NCBI RefSeq assembly: GCF_910592395.1
Contig: NC_088308.1
Coordinates: forward strand, 27,977,501-28,041,500
Length of the DNA: 64,000 nucleotides
Source of the DNA: Lineus longissimus
Lineage: Eukaryota; Nemertea; Pilidiophora; Heteronemertea; Lineidae
Direction of reading: 5' to 3'
This document shows positions 34,850 to 48,200 of the stretch, one piece after another. The notes beneath the pieces were generated by a model. The model worked only from the letters and a program-made list of their open reading frames with translations. It had not been told where the DNA came from and searched no databases. The translations under genes were made by a program, and so were the position numbers. Position 1 is the stretch's first letter. Each line of letters opens with the position of its first letter.

Positions 34850-36431
34850 GAAGGCAGCGTCATAGGCATGGCAGTGTGAAGTGTCCTGAAGGGCTTTGAA
34901 CCATCATGCCTGGTGATACATAGCAGACAAGGCTCCAAGACAAGGTACAAACCTGCTGGCTGAATGGTATGATAGTGAAATCATGTGATTTACCAGTAAA
35001 GGAGACTGGACACCCACCCCTACAGAACCTTGACAGATTCATTCAAGAAAATAAGGAAGAAGATAACAACTGATGATATACTCCTCATTTCTCCAGGAGA
35101 AGGACTTAATGATGAAGATTTCCAAATGAAAATTCCAGTCATGTGACCACACAAACTGGGCTGCTGCAAATGTGTGGTCACTTTATGAACTCTAGGAACT
35201 GCCAGCTACATTCAAGACATCTCTAATGCACTCCTTTAGAACCCCCCCCCCCCCTTGGAAGCACTCTCTCTATGAATATTAGGTCTTTATGGGTGACACG
35301 TATCAAGGTGGCTTGTCTGTTCTTGAAAGGAATCTAATGTCACTTGTGTATTGTCTCAGTCTCACTTGGTTAAGTTATTTGGTTTTGCACTGTAAACTTC
35401 ATGTTCATTACTTATTGTGTACTAATAGACTTTTCGGTTGTGATGGAATTGACAAAACTAATTGTACATGTATGTGCTCATTCTAGTCTTCTACTTCATT
35501 CGTCTTTGAAAGTTAGTGTCAGTTTATCAGACTGGTTATCATACCCTTTGTATAATGTATAGATAATAACATTGAAGAACGGAGCTCACTGGCAAAATAC
35601 TGACAAGTCAAAATGCTTGCTATATTGGGAAGTTGTGTTTTACAGTCTTTGACCAAGTGCTGCTAGGTGACACATTATATCTTGGTCTGCAGTGGTCAGG
35701 TCCACTTAATCTCGTTTCGTTTGGGATGGAGTTGATGTGTGCAGTAAAGCTCTAGACGAGTGACCATACCAGCTGATGCATGTCAGTTGTTATGAAGAAT
35801 ATTCAGTAAACTTGCTGCTGGTTTTCATTGGTGTGAGTTTGGAGTTTGGATACTGATTTTGCCTGTTATCAATAGATGGGTTGTTATTCTACATCGTGTC
35901 AGTATTTGAGTGTTCTTCATTGCTGGTGAAAATAGCTTGTGGATTATAAGACTTTTCTTTTTGTACAGTTTCCTGTGTATGGATTAATTTATGATTGATT
36001 GTTTGTATATATAGCATTTTGGTTAAACTGGTTGTTCATTGAGTATGCTAGGATTGTTTGACAAATGTGGCATCCTACATCATATTTATGTATTCTGTGG
36101 CAGAGCATTGGGCAGTCATGCAAACAAAACTAGTACATTCTCAAATGTCTTTTTGGAGAGTCCATAATAATCGATGTACATCACAAGTGAAGCTATGTTC
36201 GGAACTGGACAAGGGTGTGAAAAGTGTGAAAAAATCAGATGCCATAATTTTGATTGTGAAGCACGTTTCTGTTTGTGGATCATTCGTTTGGTGTGCGAAG
36301 TGTAAAGGTCACATCCAATAGCATCATATAAAGAAAGTGGTTGTACATCTAATGTTGGAAGCCGGTTTAACTTGTGTAAGAATTGGTGGTCATTTGAACC
36401 CATATTATTGTAAGACATTCTTGTAATTAAA
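34850..36431 (+). other. GBF1: GBF1 3' untranslated region, ATTAAA at 36426
   Basis: Noncoding sequence after the TGA, containing one poly-C run near 35245-35260. The ATTAAA at 36426-36431 is the best polyadenylation signal, giving a UTR of about 1.6 kb that ends some 260 bp before the CaMKII start codon. A 147-codon antisense frame here (36559-36116) has no family resemblance. Confidence 0.6.
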
Positions 36432-36689
36432 ATGTAACATATCTCGTCAAGGCATTTGGTGTCTTTTAACTTTGTCTTAGTCTTTGCAATACAGGACAAT
36501 AACATGAGCATCGCAATGTTTGGTGGGTCCCGCAGATTGGATGGTTTCTTATGATCCACTCTAAATGCTTATCAATGCGTATATGCCACCTATTGAACTT
36601 CTATAAACCTCCAGCAGACGACATCTCGCAGGTGCCCACCGTCAGCGAGAACCAACGAGATTTATCAATTAAGCATTCATTTTCATTTC

Positions 36690-36701
36690 AAAATGGCCGC
36701 C
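36690..36701 (+). promoter_or_regulatory. YY1-type motif overlapping the CaMKII start codon
   Basis: AAAATGGCCGCC contains the YY1 core AAnATGGC, and its ATG is the CaMKII start codon in a good Kozak context (A at -3, G at +4). YY1 sites often lie just downstream of transcription starts, so the 5' UTR may be short. Inference from motif only. Confidence 0.3.
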
Positions 36702-39700
36702 CCTCAAACAACTACCCAGAAATTTCACGATCTTTACGAGCTAAAAGAGGAATTAGGAAAGTAAGTATGGATAAACAAAGCACAGGAAAATGAAGCAGGA
36801 CATGTTGTGCTTGTAAATTGAAAGTTTTAAGGGGATAGCCTCTACAGTTTTGGAGATATGGATAATTTTCTGTGTCCTCCCGAACAGCCAGGCAGCCTCG
36901 TCGGCATAAATTTTCGTGTAATGGATTTTATAGTCCTCCCGAGAAATTGACAAAATGAAGAGGCAGACCGGGTGCAGACCTGTATTTTATGATTTTAGGA
37001 GTAACTCGCCTCAGATAAGGCCGCATCATTTTGTGATAAGACAATCAAAAGTGAACATCCCAGGCACAGATGCCATGGACCATGGAGGATGACTTCTCCT
37101 GATTGTGCCGATTATCAACCGTGGTGACCGTCCTTCACAATCACTGTCACATTGATCTGTTCATCGGAGCTAAAGATGATGATATGCATTGTATGTCTAC
37201 TATGTATCTGCTGGAGACTGGCTTCTGTTATGTCAGACAGACTGACAAGGCAGCTTTATTGTTCCGTCTTCATTCAGGTGATGTGGTTGTGACATAGTCC
37301 TCCTGGTGGTGTGGCCAGTTGAAAAAAAACATAGTAAAGAGGAAGATGCACTATTTGCTCCTGTTCTGGCTTTTCCTTTTGTGTCTAAATGAAAGTTTTG
37401 GAAGTTCATCCGCCCTCTCATTCATGCGTTTCAGTCACAAAGTACAATCATGTTAGAGTGAAAACTTGACTGTCCTGGCTCAGACCAACCTGGTCTGGTA
37501 AATAGAGCCAAGAGAAAAAAGTATTTGGTCCCTCCAGCTCTGGATCAAGCCAGTCAGGTCCACTGATGGACAACTTGAGATAAAAGGAGAAAAGAACAAA
37601 GGTTCTTTACAGCATTTTACGCTTATTTACTAATTATCACCTGATCTGTGTCTTTTACTGAGGAACTGTGGAATTAAGGTTTATGAATGATTTCCCAGCA
37701 GCTTTGTATCAAACGACAAATGACCAAAGTGCTGCTTCTGCTAGTGCAAATGCTGACTTGTCATACTGGTGAAGTAATACTGATGGTATCTTGATGTTGA
37801 GGGGGCAGGCCGGTTTGTACACGTGGCTGTGAAGATGTACACAAAGTGTAACTTGAAAGGCTGTCTGTCTGATAACCCAAGTTGTACATCCCATCTTATA
37901 CACTACAATGAGGAGCAAGCTGTTCTGTTTTCTAGTGTAGGCCTATAATGAGCCAAGGTGGGCTACCTGATATCAGGGTACCTGTTGGCTACTGCCTGTC
38001 ATGCATCATGCTCTAGATAAGTTGGAATTTAATATTGGAATATTAGTCTTACTTCTTCTGTACTGCTATCAAATTTGGATTGTTGATGGTTAACCTGCTG
38101 AATAGAGTGCCATGCCATCCCCTGCATCCGTGTTGGACGGTTGATAATGGTACAGGAGATGTTTTTAGCGCTGTGGGAAACAAAATCAATGGCAATGCTA
38201 CCAAGAATCAACTGTCTGGTGTAGAACATGCATAGCATAAACTATTTTGCCTCATATGACAGGCTTACTTAAATCACAATTTCCACTTAAGTGGAAAAAG
38301 AGTACAGATAACAGAAGACATGTTGGCCAACTCAAACGTTTACCACCTGTCTTTTCTGCCTGAAAATGAGTCTTGTTAGTAGCATCCTATTCTGTTTTAA
38401 AATGAATATCATATCATTGGCGCTGGGACAGTTTTTGGAATTCAACGAACCATGTCTAGATAATGAAATAGTTCATGATCATTGAATGGGCTTGTCTGAG
38501 CCTTTCAGTGCCAATTGAAAGACTTCTTCAAGGGTTTGTGTGGTTGTTTACAATAAGTCATCACTCCTCCTAGCTGTCAGATTGAACTGTGTTGAAGTTC
38601 TGACTATCAAGTCAGACTCATAATTGTCTCTGACCATAATGTTAGAATTGTCCTTTGTTATGAATGAAATCAATGGTTTTCTCCATAACACTTCAGTGTT
38701 ATTGAATAATACAGTGGTTCTAAAGTTGATGTGAAACGCAGTTAAACATCTGCAGCTGCCTGCTCATTCAAGTTGTACGATGTGTTCTGAATGATATGTC
38801 ATGTGACAAGTGTTGATGAGCATGAGAATGTGAAAGTGATTTCAGCTTCAATCCATCTTCACAACTGGAATACTTTTACACTGTATTCTGCTCGTCAGAG
38901 TTTTGTAAATTGTATGACATTGGATCAGTATGACTGGTGTGTTGCTCACGAATTATCCATTTCTGTGTCTCCCTTGGGTGTCATTGAGTGGCTGAATTAA
39001 ACTCACATTCGATAATCGCTTCAAAACAGCTGGGTACACTATGTTCAATGAGGCCTGCATCAACCATCAATATTGGTGTGTTAGCTGCATTGAGCTTTCT
39101 GCGCTCATTGATGTAGCCAGTTCCCAGAATGGGAGGCTGCATGAGGCCTGAAACATCCTGAATTGGCTGAAAAACAAGCAGTGGCACTTATTTCCCACCA
39201 GACACAAATATGAAATCATTACAGATTCGTTATGTGTGTGGGATAATTTAGTACAAGTATTGCTACACACAAGCACTGATGATGTCAGCCTCCACAAAAT
39301 ATATAATAAAATTAATTGCTCTGCTTTTTTTTAACTGAGGAGAGTGAGTTGGTGTATTGCATGCTATTGCTACTGCATGTGTGTCCTGCTATTGATTTGA
39401 AACTGTACCGAAAGTGCAACTGGGAATTGTTCGTGTGGGGACTGTGTGAAGATCGTCCTTGAATGATTGTGAAATATTGAATAGGTTGTGCTCTGAATGA
39501 TTCATGCATGAGAGGGCGACGGGACGAGGCCGGTCGACTCCACTGCATCCAGAGTGTAACTCACACCCCTCTTACCCTGTTTGCAGTCGTTGCATCTATC
39601 TAAATTCCCAGGAACGGCATGAGTACTTGTACAAGTTTTTTGAAAACAAGTTGTTGAACTTGTTCTGTACATCCTCATTCTTGCTGCAACCATTAGAGAT

Positions 39701-40764
39701 CACGGTTTGAACTCTGCATGCTTCTTCCATCAACAGAGCTGGTGATGACAAAAAGAAACCAGCATGGTTTGCCTAGCTGGCGTTGCATGTTAACTTAGTC
39801 ATGTTCTCCTGCTATGGAAGCGTTCAAGCTTGGGGTCTCAGACAGGTAGTACTGCTACATACCTGTGAATAGCCAACATCTTGGCTGCAATCCTAGGCAA
39901 GAATTCTTTGCATTAACTCTTCATCGTCAGGACATCGGGTTCACAAGTACAACAATCTTGTAAATAAAAACAAGGCCTTGAAATAACTGCTCCAGATGCT
40001 GAGCATGATTCGGTATTGATGGGGAATTTATAACTTTGTACGAAGTGATCTACCGCTCCTTCCTATTGAGGGATGCAGTTGCAAAATGAACAGCAAATTT
40101 CTGCCTTGAGATCCAGATGTCATCCTATCAAATTTAATTCATCAAAACCAAGTTTGCAATGCAACACTGATCTTTGCTATAAATGCAATAGGGAGCACGA
40201 ACTGAAGCAAGTGACACTGACATGTGTGAGGAGTCAGTGCTTTAGTTGTGGTTGAGACGACGCATATACTGGGTACATTTATATGATGAGTAGAAAGGGC
40301 CAAGTATCTTAGCCTTGTGGTACTCCTGCTCTATTTTGGCATCGGCCGATGCAAGGCAAGAAGTAGGAACATTTTGAAGTGTGTGGGTGGCTTATATGAA
40401 ACTAGGACATGCTGAATGTTTGATTCAATTGCCCTTCCTCAAATCATGTTACTTTCGAATGTATGACTAACAGTTTAAAAGTCAATATTTATCATGAAGG
40501 AAAATGGTTGACATTTCATTGTGCGATGGTTTGATCTAATTTTCACCACTTCACATCCCTTTATCATGAAGGAAAATGGTTGACATTTCATTGTGCGATG
40601 GTTTGATCTAATTTTCACCACTTCACATCCCTGATAATGATAGTCATATTCTGTCCTTGTGTTTTTCAGGGGAGCATTCTCTATTGTGAAGAGATGTATC
40701 AAAATCGCAAATGGACAGGAGTATGCCGCCAAAATAATTAACACAAGAAAACTCTCTGCGAGAG
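36693..40764 (+). CDS. CaMKII: CaMKII, calcium/calmodulin-dependent protein kinase II: first two coding exons
   Basis: Multimeric Ser/Thr kinase activated by calcium-calmodulin, central to synaptic and muscle calcium signalling. Exon 1 is 36693-36760 (68 nt, from ATG) and exon 2 is 40670-40764 (95 nt). Joined through a split Lys codon they begin [20 protein letters not shown] and continue through the glycine-rich ATP loop [11 protein letters not shown] to the catalytic-lysine strand [15 protein letters not shown]. The GxGxxxV loop pattern (GKGAFSIV) and the AAK lysine are intact. Exon 2 ends in phase 1, and the next exon should start with Asp and a QKLEREAR-like stretch. I did not find it, so the remaining kinase, regulatory and hub domains lie beyond the right edge. 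The split after LGK is the usual one for this family. Confidence 0.95.
36761..40669 (+). other. CaMKII intron 1
   Basis: 3.9 kb between gtaagt at 36761 and the acceptor at 40668-40669. Apart from the 72-bp duplication at its 3' end I see no exon, RNA gene or array. Short open frames show no family resemblance. Confidence 0.8.
40489..40632. repeat. Perfect 72-bp tandem duplication before CaMKII exon 2
   Basis: Two adjacent 72-bp copies (40489-40560 and 40561-40632), identical by eye, beginning TTATCATGAAGG and ending CACATCCCT. The second copy ends 37 bp before exon 2, so the duplicated segment may include or displace the branch-point region. Confidence 0.95.
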
Positions 40765-42787
40765 GTAAGCACTTGCTCCATCAATTCATTTTTCAGGATC
40801 GTTTGTCATCAGTCATTTCAGTGAGGTGAGGCTTGTGTTGTTATTTTCATTGAGGATGTGCTGCTAAGTGTCCATGATGACTATCTTCAAATTTGTCAAC
40901 AAAATCTCAGATTGTTTGCAACTAGGGTCCTCAGCTAAATAAATCGAATTATGACTTTTATGTTTGACCTATAAACTGCTCCAGGTTGTGCACTTAAAAA
41001 ATGCCATACCTGTGCAATATTGATATAAACAACAGAGGCATCAGATAGATTGGAAGCTTTTTATTGTTCTTTGTATCAATATCTGGCATTATATTGATTA
41101 GAAATCCAGGTAGCAGTACATTTGAAAACCAGAGTCTCTAGTTTGGTCTAGTTTGTAGCCCTCCAGGGTATAGTGGATGTGAGGAACAATTGTTTTGTGT
41201 TATGATGACTGCATAGATAGACAAAGTTTTTACCTCAGTGTTATGTTCTTCTTTCATCATCAGCATTGTGCTTGTACTTTTGAACCAGTTTTAGGAACTT
41301 AAGTTGATAAACATGTAACCAAACAAGTTGATAAATTGTGCCTCTTTCATCTGATTCAACTCCCTGAAAATACCATCCAAGATAAAGCCTGCATCGGGGC
41401 GAGAATGGAAAATCCTAAAAAAAAGTCCGTGATGTGGGTGAATCATGCTCCTATCGTATATTGCATGTAATGCGGAGATTGCGTGTTGATCAGCTGGTAT
41501 TGTTACTTGGTGCTAAATTGGCTACAATAATGAATAATGCTCAACAATTACATCATTGTCATGAAGTCATTTACATTCGAAATTACTCCATGATACCACC
41601 AGCTTTTATGGCCATATTGATGTTGACCGCACAGAATAAATCATTATTATCATGAAAATTGTGCAAACAAGCTTTTCAGTGTGCAATGAAAAGTGCTTTA
41701 GTTTTGACTTTATGGAGTTATTTTAGCAGCGCTAATGGCTTTTAATAATATGTTTTACCCATGGCCATGTCTTATGTTGTGACAATTAAACCTGATTTAT
41801 TTATTCGCCGGGCAAACAAGCTTTTATTATTGCTGTGACATCCCGGAAACTCTAATCCAAGGCCGACACTCAAATGACCTAACGAATCAGAAAATGTGCC
41901 AATCATCATTTTCCTAATGAAGTAGTGGGGTGTAAGGAGTGCATTATACCCCTCTAAAATTAGTTTGAGAAAAGTTTGGGTGGGTTTAATGCTACCAGAA
42001 ATTTATTCCCAACACCAGTAATGTCATTGGATTGAGCTTTGGATGCATCATCAAGCAATATTAATGGTTCCGTGATGTAACATACTTAACTTGGAAGTTG
42101 TATCACACATTCACTCCTCCTAATCGTAGCTCAAAATGCAATCGCAGCTCGTAAATAGCCGTGATTCCACGCGCTCTGATTGTGCAATGAAAATGGTGTC
42201 TACTCTCTATTATGATTGGTTGCGATCTGGCAGTGCTATGATGGTCGGCCGTGTCGCCATTGATCTGAGCCTCCCCGTGCAGTGGATGTGATCAGTGGAA
42301 GCTCACCCTTACAAAACAAGATGATCAAATCAAAAACATGATTGATTGTCTTCTAGTTAATCACGCATCATATCAGAGAAGAGCTCTCGATATTGGACTC
42401 TCCATAACTTTATTACTATTTGATCAATCATTATTCTATTGGAAGGGGGGGGTCAAGGCAAGGGAAAACCCTATTCAAAACGTGTAGCTCTTTACGAGGG
42501 GAGAATGATCTCTTGAATTCAGCCCAAACTGTTTTACCTAAGATCACTTGGGTGATACGTCCTAGAGCCAAGCACTCTAAACAAAATTTTCACATTGGCT
42601 GGATTGGCTTATTCCAATGGATTTGAATTCATATAAAAACCTTTGGCGTAAATATTTTAATGAACAGTTTCCTAAACTCTGCATTGAGTTTCCCTGTGCT
42701 ACAGTGTCATCTGCTCAATAACATGCCACCCACTGCTTACATTTATAGTGAGCAAATGAATTGCTGAAACATCTCACCACACTACAT

Positions 42788-42870
42788 GTACAGTGGAACC
42801 CCGGTAACATGACCACTCATGGCTCCGAGGTTAAATGGTCGCATTACCGGGGTGGTCACGTTAGTTAAGT
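42788..42870. mobile_element. DNA-transposon terminal repeat with internal symmetry
   Basis: TACAGTGGAACCCCGGTAAC opens an element in which CCCCGGTAAcATGACCA is mirrored by TGGTCGCATTACCGGGG about 30 bp on. The CAGTGGAACCCCGG start is typical of terminal inverted repeats of widespread invertebrate nonautonomous transposons. No transposase and no second end seen. Confidence 0.5.
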
Positions 42871-43330
42871 TGAAAATCCGGGGACAAAATGCATGATTAG
42901 GTTTTCAAAAGACAGACAGCAATGAACTGAAAAACCAGTCCGTCTCAACCTGTCAAGCTCTGGGCCCAAAATGTAATTACTCTTGAGGTAAATAATAAGA
43001 CCAGCCCTAGTTTGAGTGAATTAATTACCAGACATCGTCTTTTGTTTAGCCTCAAAAAACGAAATAGTTTGCTAAGTCGTAGGTGTATGTATAGTCTTGC
43101 CTGTTCTTTCTATTTGTTGAGTCGGAAGTGGTCATTTTTAACCCAGGTAGTGCAGAACTTCCTAGACTGCCAGCTTGAGGCAAATATTGCACTTGCAATC
43201 GCTGTTCTAAAGTACATTATGATTTATGATAGCGCTGATCTTTCCCACCTTAGGAAAAGGCTACTTGCTCATACTAATAGCCCACCCTTGGCAAACCATC
43301 AAAAGCATCTTTTGATCCATCTATTCTGGG

Positions 43331-43396
43331 AGCTCCATATAGCTCATTATGTAAAACTGCTGGTCTACCACATAGTAGGGTCAAGGTTTGAATCAT
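43331..43396 (+). mobile_element. tRNA-like SINE fragment in CaMKII intron 2
   Basis: ATAGCTCATTATGTAAAACT resembles a tRNA A-box region, and GGTTTGAATCATG at 43385-43397 is close to the B-box consensus, at tRNA-like spacing. The acceptor stem does not pair, so it is a SINE-type remnant, not a tRNA gene. Confidence 0.45.
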
Positions 43397-45249
43397 GAAG
43401 ACAATCAAACTCATGCGATTATTCAAATAGATTGCAGACAAATTCAAGGCATTTTTAAGTTTCTGCCTCTTGTCATTATAGTACAGTAGCCTATCTGGCA
43501 TGTCTAGTGAGAGAGGTCGTTTGTGCGGGCACAGAACACCCCTCTGAAAAGGTGTGGTCCGAGTCTGCCTTGCAAGCATGCTATTTTATAACCTGCTGTG
43601 GATTGATTCCCACTTGTTGAATGTCCTTGTTGCTAGCCCATCTAAAGTGATCCCTCAGCCTCTAAGATAGCACCAGGATGGTCTTGTTCTCACCTCAACT
43701 GAACCTGCAGCTGCAGTGAGTTGGAATCAGAGAAGATACAACCCTACGCACAAAACCACTAAACGTATCACAACAAGAAATATCTGCATTTGAATAGGTG
43801 GAAGAATGCCTAGAAAGCCCTCCTCCAGAAGACATGTATATTTTATTAGCCTAAAGACTATTAATGTTACAGCGGAGCGGAATGTTACATATAAATTTGC
43901 CTCTAGGTGCTGTACATATGTATGTTCTTGGCATGCATATATCATCAGAAGCATCTAGAGACTGCGTTGAGAATAATGTCGATCATTTTTATCTGGCAGC
44001 ATGTAATGGCTGTATGCATCCTAAAATAGAAAGCCAAGCTCATCTGGGATCGTGTTTTTGGCCTTGGGGAGTTCAAGAATAATAAAATAAACAGGTCAAT
44101 ATCTCAATCATGATTTGCTTTAATCATCTTCATGTATTTCACATTTCAGGGAGCATTTGATTTCTTCCCCATTGTGTTCATATCAGTATCAAAAGTGCCT
44201 TGAGACAATCTGGGGCTTAGTTTAAAAAATGCTGTTTAATATCAACGATTTTGGTACACCACACCCTTGATGGAGAATTTTTGCTTCGCATGATTTCTGC
44301 ACAATTCATAACGAGTTATACGTCTTCCTGGAAATATCATGGTTAGTATGGTTTGCAAGAAGATCCTAATCGAAAATTAGTTCATGACATCCTAATTGAA
44401 TGTTTGTTTGTAGGAGTAACTTCCCATTTATTAGAATGCATTGTCACAGACATGGCTGTGATGTTTATAGACAACTTGCTCTCTTGCTGCAGACCTTGAC
44501 CAGTCACCCATCTAGAGTCAGATCATGTCAGAATCATCATATCTGCAGCTGATTTCGTTTGTTTAAGCCCCAATACCAGAAAATGTGGCAATCAGTGACC
44601 AGGGGTTATTTTTCATGCTTAATGACTTGCTCTTTCTAAACCATATCAGATGTTGTTTGTTTCAAGATCATAGTATTCATCAGGGGCTTCCCAGATTGAT
44701 TGGTAACTCGAGTCCGCTGTGAGTAAAATGAGATTTATGTAATCTCGTTCTGAAAACAATGCTGTACAGGTCACTTTGATTGGTTTTCCTTAATTGATGT
44801 CAGGTTGCCATGGCAGAGACTGAGTGTGTGTCGTTGATTCAGCACCAATGCCTTCATTATATTCACATTCATCAGTTTCATTCTGATGGCTAGTCCATGA
44901 TACTGAGTGACCATTATGACTCAACCGTGGTGCAGCATTCTCATGGTTGGTGTGCTGGTATTTCCTGGCCATCACACCAGTCATTGAGTATGTGACTTCT
45001 TGCCCATAGCGCTGATCAAGAGAAAAAGACCATATGCCATGACGAGTTGTGTGGGTGTGAATCAAAACTACCAACATTGATCAAGTAATTTAAATGTTGG
45101 CCGCTTTCCTTGTGTGTCGGCACCTTCAAACAACAAAGAGATTTAAAAATTGATGACGACTTCCTAGCTACTCTATGTCCCTGATTCCAAGCATTGTAAA
45201 CAGTGAGCGCTTCCCTAGCTGCAGATGTAAACCAATCAGCAGACTTTCA

Positions 45250-48200
45250 GCCTAAAAGATGTCGACCAGTCATCAGATGTTTCCAGTGTTGAAGGTGTGG
45301 ACCAGTCACAGATGTTTCCTGTGTAGAAGATGTATACCTCTCAGCAGACTTTTCCAGTGTAGAAGATGTAGACCAGCCAACAGACTTCTCCAGTGTAGAA
45401 GATGTAGACCAGTCAGCAGACCTTTCCAGCGTACAAGATGTAGACCAGTTAGCAGACTTCTCTAGTGTAGAAGATTTAGACCAGTCAGCAGACTTCTCTA
45501 GTGTAGAAGATGTAGACCAGTCAGCAGACTTCTCCAGTGTCGAAGATGTAGACCAGTCAGCAGACCTTTCCAGCATATAAGATGTGGACCAGCCAGCAGA
45601 CTTCTCCAGTGTAGAAGATGTAGACCAGTCAGCAGACTTCTCCAGTGTAGAAGATGTAGACCAGTCAGCAGACCTTTCTAGCGTACAAGATGGGGACCAG
45701 TCAGCAGACTTCTCCAGTGTAGAAGTTGTAGACCAGTCAGCAGACCTTTCTAGCGTACAAGATGGGGACCAGCCAGCAGACTTCTCCAGTGTAGAAGTTG
45801 TAGACCATTCAGCAGACCTTTCCAGCGTACAAGATGTGGACCAGTCAGCAGACTTCTCCAGTGTAGAAGTTGTAGACCAGTCAGCAGACCTTTCCAGCAT
45901 ATAAGATATGGACCAGTCAGCAGACTTCTCCAGTGTAGAAGTTGTAGACCAGTCAGCAGACCTTTCCAGCGTACAAGATGGGGACCAGCCAGCAGACTTC
46001 TCCAGTGTAGAAGTTGTAGACCAGTCAGCACACCTTTCCAGCGTACAAGATATGGACCAGTCAGCAGACTTCTCCAGTGTAGAAGATGTAGACCAGTCAG
46101 CAGACCTTTCCAGCGAATAAGATGTGGACCAGTCAGCAGACTTCTCCAGTGTAGAAGATGTAGACCAGTCAGCAGACCTTTCCAGCGTACAAGATGTGGA
46201 CCAGTCAGCAGACCTTTCCAGCGTACAAGATATGGACCAGTCAGCAGACTTCTCCAGTGTAGAAGTTTTAGACCAGTCAGCAGACCTTTCCAGCATACAA
46301 GATGGGGACCAGTCAGCAGACTTCTCCAGTGTAGAAGATGTAGACCAGTCAGCAGACCTTTCCAGCGTACAAGATATGGACCAGTCAGCAGACTTCTCCA
46401 GTGTAGAAGATGTAGACCAGTCAGCAGACCTTTCCAGCGTATAAGATGTGGACCAGTCAGCAGACTTCTCCAGTGTAGAAGTTTTAGACCAGTCAGCAGA
46501 CCTTTCCAGCATACAAGATGGGGACCAGTCAGCAGACTTCTCCAGTGTAGAAGTTGTAGACCAGTCAGCAGACCTTTCCAGCGTACAAGATATGGACCAG
46601 TCAGCAGACTTCTCCAGTGTAGAAGATGTAGACCAGTCAGCAGACCTTTCCAGCGTATAAGATGTGGACCAGTCAGCAGACTTCTCCAGTGTAGAAGATG
46701 TAGACCAGTCAGCAGACCTTTCCAGCGTACAAGATGTGGACCAGTCAGCAGACCTTTCCAGCGTACAAGATATGGACCAGTCAGCAGACTTCTCCAGTGT
46801 AGAAGTTTTAGACCAGTCAGCAGACCTTTCCAGCGTACAAGATGGGGACCAGTCAGCAGACTTCTCTAGTGTAGAAGATGTAGACCAGTCAGCAGACTTT
46901 TCCAGCGTACAAGATATGGACCAGTCAGCAGACTTCTCTAGTGTAGAAGATGTAGACCAGTCAGCAGACCTTTTCAGCGTACAAGATATGGACCAGTCAG
47001 CAGACTTCTCCAGTGTAGAAGTTGTAGACCAGTCAGCAGACCTTTCCAGCTTACCAGATGTGGACCAGTCAGCAGACTTCTCCTGTGTAGAAGATGTAGA
47101 CCAGTCAGCAGACCTTTCCAGCGTATAAGATGTGAACCAGTCAGCAGACTTCTCCAGTGTAGAAGATGTAGACCAGTCAGCAGACCTTTCCAGCTTACAA
47201 GATGTGGACCAGTCAGCAGACTTCTCCAGTGTAGAAGATGTAGACCAGTCAGCAGACCTTTCCAGCTTACAAGATGTGGACCAGTCAGCAGACTTCTCCA
47301 GTGTAGAAGATGTAGACCAGTCAGCAGACCTTTCCAGCTTACAAGATGTGGACCAGTCAGCAGACTTCTCCAGTGTAGAAGATGTAGACCAGTCAGCAGA
47401 CTTCTCCAGTGTAGAAGATGTAGACCAGTCAGCAGACCTTTCCAGCTTACAAGATGTGGACCAGTCAGCAGACTTCTCCAGTGTAGAAGATGTAGACCAG
47501 TCAGCAGACTTCTCCAGTGTATAAGATGTTGACCAGTCAGCAGACTTCTCCAGCGTATAAGATGTGAACCAGTCAGCAGACTTCTCTAGTGTAGAAGTTG
47601 TAGACCAGTCAGCAGACCTTTCCAGCGTACAAGATGGGGACCAGTCAGCAGACTTCTCCAGTGTAGAAGATGTAGACCAGTCAGCAGACTTCTCCAGTGT
47701 ATAAGATGTTGACCAGTCAGCAGACTTCTCCAGCGTATAAGATGTGAACCAGTCAGCAGACTTCTCTAGTGTAGAAGTTGTAGACCAGTCAGCAGACCTT
47801 TCCAGCGTACAAGATGGGGACCAGCCAGCAGACTTCTCTAGTGTAGAAGATGTAGACCAGTCAGCAGACTTCTCTAGTGTAGAAGATGTAGACCAGTCAG
47901 CAGACCTTTCCAGCGTATAAGATGTGGACCAGTCAGCAGACTTCTCTAGTGTAGAAGATGTAGACCAGTCAGCAGACTTCTCTAGTGTAGAAGATGTAGA
48001 CCAGTCAGCAGACCTTTCCAGCGTACAAGATATGGACCAGTCAGCAGACTTCTCCAGTGTAGAAGATGTAGACCAGTCAGTAGACCTTTCTAGCGTACAA
48101 GATATGGACCAGTCAGCAGACTTCTCCAGTGTAGAAGTTGTAGACCATTCAGCAGACCTTTCCAGCGTACAAGATATGGACCAGTCAGCAGACTTCTCCA

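Larger units (their letters stand above)
40765..45249 (+). other. CaMKII intron 2, proximal part
   Basis: Begins with a gtaagc donor. Holds a DNA-transposon-like end (42788-42870) and a tRNA-like SINE fragment (43331-43396). No exon recognised. Confidence 0.6.

Noticed and set aside
36116-36559. 147-codon minus-strand frame
   Set aside because: Lies antisense to the GBF1 3' UTR, with no family resemblance and no clear promoter or splice sites.
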